DNA of 64,000 nucleotides. It comes from Halorussus vallis (GTDB taxonomy: Archaea; Halobacteriota; Halobacteria; Halobacteriales; Haladaptataceae). The notes under the pieces were generated by a model, which was given only the letters and a program-made list of their open reading frames with translations, ran no database searches and was not told where the DNA came from. Position 1 is the stretch's first letter. Each line of letters opens with the position of its first letter. Positions 25,160 to 32,587 of the stretch are shown one piece after another. A program made the position numbers and the translations under genes. The DNA lies in assembly GCF_024138165.1 (NCBI RefSeq), contig NZ_CP100000.1, forward strand, positions 2,852,001 through 2,916,000. Reading direction: 5' to 3'.

Positions 25160-26935
25160 TTACGGGGTCGCCATCGCGGCGGTCGTCGTCTCGTTTCCGG
25201 TCGCCGGGCTCGCGGTTTCGTTCCCGACCGTCACGTTCACCGTCGCGCTGTCGGCGGGGCCGCCGGCTTCGGTGGTTTCGGACGCCCCCGCGGCGGTTTC
25301 GCCAGTTTCGGTCGCCGTCGCGTTGCCGCCGGTCGCGGTGGCGTTCGCACCGTCCGTCTCGGCGTCGACCGTCACGCTGGACCGAACCGCCGAGAGTTGG
25401 TCGACCGTCGGCGCGTTCGTGATGGTGACGACGTTCCCCTCGACGGCGACGTGGAACGCGTCGGCGAAGCCGCTGTCGGCGATGCGCCACGTGTTCTCAC
25501 CGACCTGTTCGGCGCCCCAGTACCGCAGAACCTTCCGGTACCCCGCGACGAACTGCCGGGCGTCCTGGGGCGAGTCCCACGCCAGTTTCCAGACGTAACC
25601 GAGTTCGCCCGACCCGTTCCGGTAGACGTGGAGCCGGTCGCCGTCCCAGCCGGTCGTGTACTGGGACTTGTAGTCGAGCGGGTCGAACGTCTTGATCTCG
25701 CCCGACTCGTTCCGGTTGAACCACTGGCTCGGCGGGATGACCCGCGACTGGCCCCCGCTGTGGTAGTAGGGGTAGATGAACATGGCCATCAGTCCGGCCT
25801 CGCCCAGGCTCCCGTAGCCCGGTCGGTTCGGCGCCCGCACCCGACTCCAGTCGCCGCCCGTCTGGTCGGCCAGCGTCACGTTCGTCGGCGGGTCGGCCTC
25901 GTACCGCTCGGGGTGGATGACCTGCTCGGTGCTGGCCGGCGGATTCTCGTACAGCGCGTTCACCGCGTCCCAGCCGCCGACGTTCTGGACCAGTCGGACG
26001 AACGCCGGGCCGTCGCTGTAGGGCTGGTACTTGAGCAGGTAGATGCCCATGTTGGCGAGGTTGGTCTGCGCGCGCTGGTCGCTGGGCCGCTGGAGGCAGT
26101 CCCACGTCCCCTGCTTGCACTGGCGCTCGTAGAGCCGTTCGGTGTAGCTCGCGTCGCCCTCTATCAAGCCGTTGCGGGCGTTCACCTGGTCGCGGAGCTT
26201 CGCGCCGAACGGGTCGCCGGTGAGGTTGTACTGCTGGTCCTGCCAGGCGTGCATCAGTTCGTGGGCCAGCGTCAGTTCGTCGATGCGGAGCGACTTCGCG
26301 TTCTCGGCGATGACCACGATTCGGTCGGCCCGCGGGCTGTAGAACCCGAGGACGTTGCTCCCCCTGTTGCGGTTCTGGACCGCGATGGAGTCGGCCGACT
26401 CGTTGACCAGGAACAGCGCCTCGAACTTCGCGTTGTCGAACGCCCGCAGACCCGGCGAGGCGTTCTGGCGGGCCTGCCGGTTGGCGAACTGCTGTCTGCT
26501 CACCACGCTCACCGGAACCGACCGGTTGAACTCGATGCACCGGACCGCCTCGACCCGCGCCATCGTGCGCGAGACGAGTCGCTCGCGCTCGGCCTTCTGG
26601 ACGCCGTCGGACTGGCTGATATCGATTGATTCGTTGTACCAGTAGCCGTTCTCCCAGCCCTTCACGTCGGACTGGGGGTCGGCCAGGTCGGCAGGGACCG
26701 ACCCGCCGCACGCCAGACCGGTTGCTTCGTCGCCCGTCTCACCGCCGTCCTGCGCACGCGCGAAACCGCTCGCGCGCGCTGGCGACTCGGCCGGCGCGTC
26801 CGCTTCGGCCTCGGCGGCGACGCCGTCGGCCGCCGACGGCGTCGCCGTGTCTCCCAACTCCCGATTCGCGTGCCCGACGACCGTCGCCCCCGCGACGCTC
26901 GACGTGACGAGTACGACGAGTAACGGTACCACCAT
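25160..26935 (-). CDS. Hvo_1808-like secreted protein with HExxH motif
   Basis: About 591 aa from ATG 26935; an upstream ATG at 26998 is possible. The N-terminal hydrophobic segment MVVPLLVVLVTSSVAGATVV would direct export. A linker rich in Ala/Glu/Asp follows. The core carries LAHELMHAWQDQQYN, an HExxH zinc-metalloprotease signature, within the haloarchaeal Hvo_1808-type surface protein family. The C-terminal 80 residues are a Thr/Glu/Gly-rich stalk (TATGGNATATETGETAAG...), typical of surface anchoring. Whether it is an active protease is not known; no third zinc ligand is obvious. Confidence 0.8.
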   Translation of the reverse strand: MVVPLLVVLVTSSVAGATVVGHANRELGDTATPSAADGVAAEAEADAPAESPARASGFARAQDGGETGDEATGLACGGSVPADLADPQSDVKGWENGYWYNESIDISQSDGVQKAERERLVSRTMARVEAVRCIEFNRSVPVSVVSRQQFANRQARQNASPGLRAFDNAKFEALFLVNESADSIAVQNRNRGSNVLGFYSPRADRIVVIAENAKSLRIDELTLAHELMHAWQDQQYNLTGDPFGAKLRDQVNARNGLIEGDASYTERLYERQCKQGTWDCLQRPSDQRAQTNLANMGIYLLKYQPYSDGPAFVRLVQNVGGWDAVNALYENPPASTEQVIHPERYEADPPTNVTLADQTGGDWSRVRAPNRPGYGSLGEAGLMAMFIYPYYHSGGQSRVIPPSQWFNRNESGEIKTFDPLDYKSQYTTGWDGDRLHVYRNGSGELGYVWKLAWDSPQDARQFVAGYRKVLRYWGAEQVGENTWRIADSGFADAFHVAVEGNVVTITNAPTVDQLSAVRSSVTVDAETDGANATATGGNATATETGETAAGASETTEAGGPADSATVNVTVGNETASPATGNETTTAAMATP

Positions 26936-27112
26936 CAGTTCGCTATCTCCCGGTAACACTGTTTGCACCCCGCTCACGCGTACCACAATCTCCTCCATGA
27001 AAAGCGCCGTGCCCGTCGGCGCCCGCCGAGCGTCGCGACCCGGTTCGCCCGTCGCGGGCGACCGCCAACCGACCGCCTCCACGCTTTTCCCGCTCGGTAC
27101 CGAACCCCGGAT

Positions 27113-27637
27113 ATGGCCGACGTCACGATCGCAATCGTCAGCGACACCCACGTCCCCTCGCGCGCCGAGGGGATTCCCGACTGGGTCGAGGACCGAATCG
27201 AGGCGGCCGACCGCGTGATCCACGCCGGCGACTTCGACGACGAAGCCGCCTACGACCGGGTCGACGAACTCGCCGCCGACCTCACGGCGGTCCGGGGAAA
27301 CATGGACCCGGTGGCGCTGGACCTCCCGCCGGTCGCGGTGCTCGACGCGGCCGGAACCACCTTCGTCGTCACCCACGGCCACCGAACCGAGGGCGACGAG
27401 AGCTACCGCGAGGGCGTCGCCCGGGTCGTCTCCGAGGAGGTCGACGGCCCGGCCATCGCGGTCGCCGGCCACACCCACGAAGTGGTCGACGAGGACGTCG
27501 AGGGCATCCGCCTGCTCAACCCCGGGAGCGCCACCGGGGCGTCGCCGGCCGAGCGCGAGACGATGATGACCGTCGAGATTCTCGACGGCGATGTGACGGT
27601 GGAGTTGTACGTCGAGGACGCGGTCGTCGAGGTTTGA
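27113..27637 (+). CDS. YfcE/MJ0936-type metallophosphoesterase
   Basis: 174 aa. Calcineurin-like phosphoesterase motifs are clear: AIVSDTHVPSR (D-x-H), HAGDF, RGNMD, THGH and AGHTHE. These bind two metal ions. The family hydrolyses phosphodiesters; the physiological substrate is unknown. Starts at ATG 27113, with TATA-like GCTTTTCC about 27 nt upstream. A 36-bp palindrome sits 24 nt after the stop codon. Confidence 0.93.
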   Translation: MADVTIAIVSDTHVPSRAEGIPDWVEDRIEAADRVIHAGDFDDEAAYDRVDELAADLTAVRGNMDPVALDLPPVAVLDAAGTTFVVTHGHRTEGDESYREGVARVVSEEVDGPAIAVAGHTHEVVDEDVEGIRLLNPGSATGASPAERETMMTVEILDGDVTVELYVEDAVVEV

Positions 27638-27661
27638 GGCGCGGGGGGAGTCGCCGCGAAC

Positions 27662-27697
27662 GGCCGGGACGCGACGACCGGTCGTCGCGTCCCGGCC
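27662..27697. terminator. Perfect 36-bp palindrome after the phosphodiesterase
   Basis: GGCCGGGACGCGACGACC is directly followed by its reverse complement. It lies in the 132-nt gap before cofE. The terminator call is an inference. Confidence 0.45.
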
Positions 27698-27740
27698 ACC
27701 CCGCGTCGCTACCAGTATCGCTTGCCCGTTTCGCGCGGGT

Positions 27741-27747
27741 TTTTGTA
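27741..27747 (+). promoter_or_regulatory. TATA box of cofE-mer
   Basis: TTTTGTA 23-29 nt upstream of ATG 27770. Confidence 0.55.
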
Positions 27748-27769
27748 CGCCACGCGCCAACCTCGCCGC

Positions 27770-28537
27770 ATGGAAGTGTTCGCAGTGCCGGACCTGCCGG
27801 AGGTCCGGCCGGGCGACGACCTCGCGGCGCTGATAGAGACGCGGGCCGACCTCCGGGACGACGACGTGGTGGCGGTCGCCAGCACCGTCGTCTCGAAGGT
27901 CGAGGGACGGCTGTTCGAACTCGCCGACTTCTCGGCGAGTCCGCGGGCGAAGGAGATAGCCGCGCGCCTCGAAGGAATCTCGGGCGACGAGAAGGACCCC
28001 CGGTTCGCCCAGGCGGTCCTCGAAGAGAGTACCGAGATAATCGTGGAGGCCCCGTTCCTGCTGACGGCGACGCGGTTCGGCCACATCGGCGTGAACGCGG
28101 GCATCGACCGCTCGAACGTCGGCGACGGCGGAGCCGACCTGCTCCTCCTCCCCGAGCGCCCGAGCGAGAGCGCCGCCCGCATCCGCGAGAACCTCTCGGC
28201 CGACTGCGCGGTGGTCGTTACCGACACCTGCGGGCGGCCGTTCCGCCACGGCCAGCGCGGGGTCGCCATCGGCTGGGACGGCATTCCGGCCTCGCGGGAC
28301 TGGCGGGGGGAAACCGACCGCGACGGCCACGAACTCGAGGTCACCGTCGAGTCGGTCGTCGACGAGATCGCCTCGGCGGCCAACCTGGTGACCGGCGAGG
28401 GCGACGACGGCCTGCCGGTCGCTGTCGTCCGCGACTGGAACTTCGGCGACCACGGGGGGTCGGAGAACCTCTTCCGGGACGTCGAGGGCGACTTCGTGCG
28501 CCAGGCGCTCAGGGGGTGGGAGTTTGCGCGGGATTGA
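27770..28537 (+). CDS. cofE: Coenzyme F420-0:L-glutamate ligase CofE
   Basis: 255 aa, the usual length for archaeal CofE. It adds glutamates to F420-0 (GTP-dependent). Matches: VAVASTVVSKVEGR near 42, GHIGVNAGIDRSNV near 110, LLLPERPSESAARI, VVVTDTCGRPFRHGQRGVAIG. The start is supported by the TATA box. The 3' end overlaps the mer start by 14 bp, so the two form an operon and share the F420 theme: the first gene makes the coenzyme tail and the second uses F420. Confidence 0.95.
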   Translation: MEVFAVPDLPEVRPGDDLAALIETRADLRDDDVVAVASTVVSKVEGRLFELADFSASPRAKEIAARLEGISGDEKDPRFAQAVLEESTEIIVEAPFLLTATRFGHIGVNAGIDRSNVGDGGADLLLLPERPSESAARIRENLSADCAVVVTDTCGRPFRHGQRGVAIGWDGIPASRDWRGETDRDGHELEVTVESVVDEIASAANLVTGEGDDGLPVAVVRDWNFGDHGGSENLFRDVEGDFVRQALRGWEFARD

Positions 28538-29504
28538 ACTCACGCCCGAGCACCCGATGGCTGACCTCGTCGAACTCGGCCGCCTCGCCGAGGACGAGGG
28601 GTTCGACACGCTCTTCGCGAGTTCCCACTACAACAACCGCGACCCGTTCGCGGTGCTCTCGCGGGTCGCCGCGGCGACCGACGAGATTCGGGTCGGCCCC
28701 GGCGTCGTCAACCCCTACGAGTCCCACCCGGTGTCGCTGGCCTCCCGAGTCGCGACGCTCCAGGAGGCCAGCGGCGGCCGGGCGGTCTGCGGCCTCGGCG
28801 CGGGCGACCGCTCGACGCTCCGGAACCTCGGTGTCGAGCGCGAGAAACCGCTCCGGCGAGTGCTGGAGACGATGAAAGTGAGCCAGAAGCTCTGGGCGGG
28901 CGACCGGGTCGACCACGACGGAACCTTCCGCGCGGCCGACGCCGCCCTGAACTACGAGGTCGAAACCCCGCCGGTGTACGTCGGCGCGCAGGGGCCACAC
29001 ATGATACGGATGGCGGCCAAGCACGCCGACGGCGTGCTGGTCAACGCCTCGCACCCCGACGACTTCGCGTGGGCCGACGAGCAGGTCGAGCGGGGCCTCG
29101 CGGAGCGCCCCGACTCTCGGGGCGAGTTCGACTTCGCGGCCTACGCCAGCGTCAGCGTCGCGGAGGACGAGGACGCCGCCCGCGAGGCCGCCCGGCCGCC
29201 GGTCGCGTTCATCGCGGGCGGGGCGGCCCCGCCGGTGCTAGAGCGCCACGGCATCGACCGCGAGCGGGCGGAGGCGGTCGGCGAGAAGGTCGAAGCCGGC
29301 GAGTTCTCGGCGGCGTTCGAGGCGGTGACTCCCGAGATGATAGACGCCTTCTGCGTCGCCGGGACGGTGGAGACGGCGGCCGAGAAGATAGCCGGAGTGT
29401 TAGAGTACGCCGATAGCTTCGTCGTCGGGTCGCCGCTCGGGCCGGACCCCGAGACGGCGGTCAGCCTTGCTGGGGCGGCCGTCGACCGAGCGAGTCGGGG
29501 ATGA
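28524..29504 (+). CDS. mer: F420-dependent methylenetetrahydromethanopterin reductase (Mer)
   Basis: 326 aa, luciferase-like fold: LVELGRLAEDEGFDTLFASSHYNNRDPFAVL, GVVNPYESHPVSLASRVATLQE, AVCGLGAGDRSTL. It begins with TTG at 28524 (RGIELTPEHP matches the family N-terminus) inside the 3' end of cofE, with a GGGGGTGG stretch just upstream. Family knowledge: Mer reduces methylene-H4MPT using F420H2. Haloarchaea use folate-type C1 carriers, so the natural carrier here is probably a tetrahydrofolate analogue (inference). Confidence 0.88.
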   Translation: MRGIELTPEHPMADLVELGRLAEDEGFDTLFASSHYNNRDPFAVLSRVAAATDEIRVGPGVVNPYESHPVSLASRVATLQEASGGRAVCGLGAGDRSTLRNLGVEREKPLRRVLETMKVSQKLWAGDRVDHDGTFRAADAALNYEVETPPVYVGAQGPHMIRMAAKHADGVLVNASHPDDFAWADEQVERGLAERPDSRGEFDFAAYASVSVAEDEDAAREAARPPVAFIAGGAAPPVLERHGIDRERAEAVGEKVEAGEFSAAFEAVTPEMIDAFCVAGTVETAAEKIAGVLEYADSFVVGSPLGPDPETAVSLAGAAVDRASRG

Positions 29505-29667
29505 ACAAGTCGACGATCGCGCCCAGCGTCAGGTAGCCGAACACCAGCACCGAGAAGGTGATCAGCAGGAATCCCGAGAGCACGAGGATGAACGAACTCG
29601 GGAACGACAGGGCCGCGTCGGTGATGTAGGTCGCCATGTCCACGAAGTTCTGGATGATGTTCACCAT
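29461..29667 (-). CDS. Small single-helix membrane protein, unknown
   Basis: 68 aa with one clear hydrophobic segment (SFILVLSGFLLITFSVLVFGYLTLGAIV) around residues 25-52 and a short Arg/Pro tail. No family is recognised. It overlaps the 3' end of mer by 44 bp on the opposite strand. Confidence 0.6.
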   Translation of the reverse strand: MVNIIQNFVDMATYITDAALSFPSSFILVLSGFLLITFSVLVFGYLTLGAIVDLFIPDSLGRRPPQQG

Positions 29668-29746
29668 GTTCGACGTTGTGTGGCCCGGGTACTTGTTTGC
29701 TCCGTAAGCGGAGCGACGGGAGCGGTGGGACCGAGTCGAACCAGGA

Positions 29747-30157
29747 CTACAGGACCTCGCGGTAGACCGACCCGAACGCCTGCCGCCGCAGGGTCGCCAC
29801 TGCGGCGTCGGGTTCGTTCTGGAATGTCGCGGCCACCACCGTCTCGTCGAACGCGTCGTGCCACGCGACGTTCTCGACGTTCGGGTTCCCGCGTTCGACC
29901 ACCTCCCGGTCGCGGTCGGCCAGCCACGCCTCGTACTCCTCCCGGGTGCCAGTTTGGACCGCCAACAGCGACGCGAAGAGGGCGTCGCGGGCGGTTTCGA
30001 CCACGTCGCCGGTCACGCGCTCGCCGTACTCCTCGCGGTCGAACGCCATCGCCTTCGCCGTCTCCTTGACCACCGTCTGGGCCGCGGGTCCGACCGACTC
30101 GAAGAGCCTGCGCGCGGCCGCCTCGTCATCTGGCGCGAGGAAACCGTGGGTGTCCAT
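29747..30157 (-). CDS. DUF5809-like haloarchaeal protein
   Basis: 136 aa, helical, acidic: LAPDDEAAARRLFESVGPAAQTVVKETAKAMAFD..., VAWHDAFDETVVAATFQNEPDAAVATLRRQAFGSVYREVL. The sequence and its position next to a DUF5810-like gene and rimI fit a DUF5809/DUF5810 pair as I recall it from haloarchaea; this is from memory, not a search. The role is unknown. Same strand as the two following genes, with short gaps, so a three-gene unit (rimI-DUF5810-DUF5809) is likely. Confidence 0.65.
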   Translation of the reverse strand: MDTHGFLAPDDEAAARRLFESVGPAAQTVVKETAKAMAFDREEYGERVTGDVVETARDALFASLLAVQTGTREEYEAWLADRDREVVERGNPNVENVAWHDAFDETVVAATFQNEPDAAVATLRRQAFGSVYREVL

Positions 30158-30181
30158 GTCCGGCGGTTCGAACCCCCGGGA

Positions 30182-30676
30182 CTACTCCGTTTCGCCTTCG
30201 GTCCCGTCGTCGTCGTCCTCGTCGGCGTCCTCGCGTCGCTCGCGCATCTCGCGGGTCATCTCCCGGGCTTCCCGCAGGACCTCCTGGGCCTCGGGTTCGA
30301 GCGCCTCGCCGCCGCCCGCACCGCCTCGCGCCCCCGCGGTGTCGCCGAGGCCGCTGGCCATCGACCCGCGGCCATGCGCGTTCGCGCGTTCGAGTTCGTC
30401 CTCGAACAGGTCGCCCGGCCGGGGTTCGTCGTCGCGGCGGGCGTGAGAGTGGTCGTGGGTCGTATCGTCGAACACCTGCGGGAAGCCGACCTCCTTGGCG
30501 TACTCCTCGACGCGGGCGGCGAGTTCGGCCGCGCCCGCCTCGTCCCAGTTCGGCGCGTGTTCGTCGAGCCACGCCTCGTGGTCGTCGTCGCCGAGCATCG
30601 CGGTGAACGCGAGGTGGTTGGCGAGGTGCTCGGCGTCGGACTGGGGCGTCTCGCAGACCGGACAGGCGTATCCCAT
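30182..30676 (-). CDS. DUF5810-like protein with N-terminal zinc-finger motif
   Basis: 164 aa from ATG 30676. It starts with a CPVCETPQSDAEHLANHLAFTAM segment, a CxxC...H...H zinc-finger-like motif. A helical DEHAPNWDEAGAAELAARVEEYAK region and a long acidic Glu/Asp/Gly tail follow. The DUF call is from recollection of haloarchaeal gene neighbours. Nucleic acid or protein binding through the finger is a guess. Confidence 0.65.
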   Translation of the reverse strand: MGYACPVCETPQSDAEHLANHLAFTAMLGDDDHEAWLDEHAPNWDEAGAAELAARVEEYAKEVGFPQVFDDTTHDHSHARRDDEPRPGDLFEDELERANAHGRGSMASGLGDTAGARGGAGGGEALEPEAQEVLREAREMTREMRERREDADEDDDDGTEGETE

Positions 30677-30734
30677 GTCCGGGGGTTGGTCGCCCGAACC
30701 GAAAAGCGCCACGCTACTCCGTCGCTCGGCGGGC

Positions 30735-31292
30735 CTATTGGGACTCGGAGTCCGGACTCCACTCCTCGGCGTCCAGGTCCACAACCAGAATCAGGGCGTC
30801 CTCGCCGTCGTCGTAGTATCGGGGCACCGTGCGGAGGTACTCGAAGCCGTACTCGTAGTACAGCGACAGCGCGGGCTGGTTGCTCGCGCGGACCTCCAAC
30901 TTGACGCTCCGGGCGCCGCCGGCTTCGAGCACCGACAGCGCGTGTTCGAGCAGCGTCGCGCCGACGCCGTCGCCGCGCCGGTCTGGGTGGACGGCGATGT
31001 CCTTGACGTGGCCCAGCGGTCGGCCGTGGTTCGCCACGAGGTTCGCGACGACGTAACCGACGACGCTCCCCGTCTGGAGGGCGCCGCCGGCCGCGTTGGT
31101 CGGCGACCGGCGGCCGGCGCTCCCCTCGTCGGCCACCAGAAACCCCGGTTCGCCCAGGAACCGCTCGAACGCCGAGAACGGCCAGGGCTGCTCGAACGAC
31201 GCTCGTTCGATGCGCAGGACCGCCAGCAGGTCCGCCTGCACGGCCTGCCGGACGCGAACGGGGCGTTCCTCGTCCGCGGGAGAGATTGTCAC
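30735..31292 (-). CDS. rimI: RimI-like GNAT N-acetyltransferase
   Basis: 185 aa. GNAT motif A appears as DIAVHPDRRGDGVGATLLEHAL near residue 105, with PFSAFERFLGEPGFLVAD and EVRASNQPALSLYYEYGF typical of RimI/Naa10-type alpha-N-acetyltransferases. It acetylates protein N-termini; the target in archaea is broad. The TATA box is 24-29 nt upstream of ATG 31292. Confidence 0.88.
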   Translation of the reverse strand: MTISPADEERPVRVRQAVQADLLAVLRIERASFEQPWPFSAFERFLGEPGFLVADEGSAGRRSPTNAAGGALQTGSVVGYVVANLVANHGRPLGHVKDIAVHPDRRGDGVGATLLEHALSVLEAGGARSVKLEVRASNQPALSLYYEYGFEYLRTVPRYYDDGEDALILVVDLDAEEWSPDSESQ

Positions 31293-31315
31293 TGCCCGTC
31301 AGTTGCGCCCCGACC

Positions 31316-31321
31316 CTTAAG
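31316..31321 (-). promoter_or_regulatory. TATA-like box of rimI
   Basis: CTTAAG, 24-29 nt before ATG 31292. Confidence 0.5.
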
Positions 31322-31454
31322 AGTCTCATGCCCGACCGGACGCGAAATTTTTTAATAGGATGATTGAGTACAACGAAGCGCACTCTCCGGCCGGAGGTGC
31401 AAGCTCCCGAAAATCTCCCCACCCACCCCCACCTTTCCAAACTACCTTCATACT

Positions 31455-31673
31455 CCACCTTTTGCTGTCTTTGCGAGCGTAGCGAGCAAAGGCTCGAAAG
31501 ACGAGCGAAGCGATGTCTTTCGGTGCGCTCAGCGACTCGGAAGCCTGCGGCTTCCGAGTCGCTTCGCTGGCAAAATCTGGACCAAAAGCCTTCGTCACCC
31601 TCCTCGGAAGCGGCCTTCGGCCGCTTCTTCGAGGGTTCCTCGGCCCGCTCGCTCACTGCGTTCGCTCGCGGCG
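31455..31673 (+). repeat. Structured dispersed repeat family B, copy 2
   Basis: Left box CCACCTTTTGCTG at 31455. A longer variable insert with several inverted repeats follows, including GCGACTCGGAAGCC-TGC-GGCTTCCGAGTCGC. The right box CTGGCAAAATCTGGACCAAAAGC at 31567-31589 is identical to copy 1. The conserved 3' part has a GAAGCGGCC-TTC-GGCCGCTTC hairpin. The 3' part resembles copy 1 closely, while the apical hairpin differs in sequence and length. Confidence 0.75.
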
Positions 31674-31753
31674 GGACTGCTGATGCGCTCGTCGGAAGCC
31701 GAGATGCGCGCCCCGACGCCGCGGCAGAAATAGCATTTCGGTGAAGGCCGTCG

Positions 31754-32281
31754 TTAGTCGAGGAACAACCGGACGTCGTCTTGAGCCGGCCCTTCGTCGG
31801 CGACGCCCTCGGGGAACGCGTCGCACCACTCCCCGCGCCAGTCGCATCCATGTGAGATGGTGCGGTCGTCGGTCGCGGGCGACGCGGCGAAGACGACCTG
31901 ATAGCTGGTCGTGTGGGGTTCGTCGTCACCGTCTACGACATGCTCGACCTTCCGCACACGTTCGATACCGTCGATTTCGATGGACAGGCCGGTCAGGTGT
32001 TCGACCTGTTCGCGGGCAACCGCCGCCCAGTCGTCGCCGGACTCGACCGTGCCGTTGGGGAGCATTGCGAAGTCCCGCTCTTCGTTCACGATGACGAGAG
32101 CGTCGCCGTCGTCGTCGGTGACGCCGACCACTGCCCGACCGTCGGCGCTCATCGCGCAGTGGTCGGCGTCGTCGTGGACCTTCGTGCGTTCGAGGAACTC
32201 GACGTCGCCGCGGTCGCGCAGCGATTCGGGGTCGGTGAGGGTCGGTACGGCGTCGACGGTTGGTGCAGTTTCGTCTGGCAT
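31754..32281 (-). CDS. NUDIX-like protein with degenerate Nudix box
   Basis: 175 aa. The fold is suggested by GVTDDDGDALVIVNEERDFAMLPNGTVESGDDWAAVAREQVEHLTGL near residues 52-98. The REUxEExGU core reads REQVEHLTGL, so one catalytic Glu is replaced by His, and the preceding G-x5-E spacing is not canonical. It may have lost hydrolase activity or use another metal site. The C-terminal part is acidic with a CDWRGEWCDAFPEG segment. Confidence 0.68.
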   Translation of the reverse strand: MPDETAPTVDAVPTLTDPESLRDRGDVEFLERTKVHDDADHCAMSADGRAVVGVTDDDGDALVIVNEERDFAMLPNGTVESGDDWAAVAREQVEHLTGLSIEIDGIERVRKVEHVVDGDDEPHTTSYQVVFAASPATDDRTISHGCDWRGEWCDAFPEGVADEGPAQDDVRLFLD

Positions 32282-32587
32282 GGGTGGTGTCGTCGGCGCT
32301 CGCCCGCGCTTCGGTGGCGGGTCCGAACTCCAAGCTTTCGAACGCCGGAGCGATAACTACGAGGAATTGATAGAAAAAGCCGCCGATTTAGTTTCAATAT
32401 CTTCTTACACGTAATAATTCACTGGCTGTAGTAATAAACCTTTCGCCGGGATGGTGAATTCGGGCGTTTTAGGCCCTGAAGCGCAATCTCTTATTCGTCT
32501 AATCGGCGGTGCGCGCACCGCCGACCGACCGGTCCGTTCGAGGGCGGTCGCTAACGGAGCGTAAAAAATACGGGAAAGAGAGTTTGC
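32282..32587. other. AT-richer intergenic region
   Basis: This 306-base gap is noticeably AT-rich compared with the flanks (TTTAGTTTCAATATC near 32390, TAATAATTC near 32411). It holds the NUDIX gene promoter side and the aconitase 3' end. No gene is seen. Confidence 0.6.
32563..32568 (-). terminator. Oligo-U tract after aconitase
   Basis: Six consecutive A on the plus strand (T on the minus), about 20 nt beyond the aconitase stop codon. Archaeal termination often uses such U-tracts. Confidence 0.5.

Larger units (their letters stand above)
31293..31753. other. Intergenic region, mostly structured repeat
   Basis: No gene supported. The left part has the rimI promoter and an AT-rich A/T run near 31346. 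The rest is the second copy of repeat family B (31455-31673). Confidence 0.6.

Noticed and set aside
31326-31598. Small gene in the repeat region
   Set aside because: The frame is made of repeat B sequence and hairpin arms. Equivalent frames are disrupted in copy 1.
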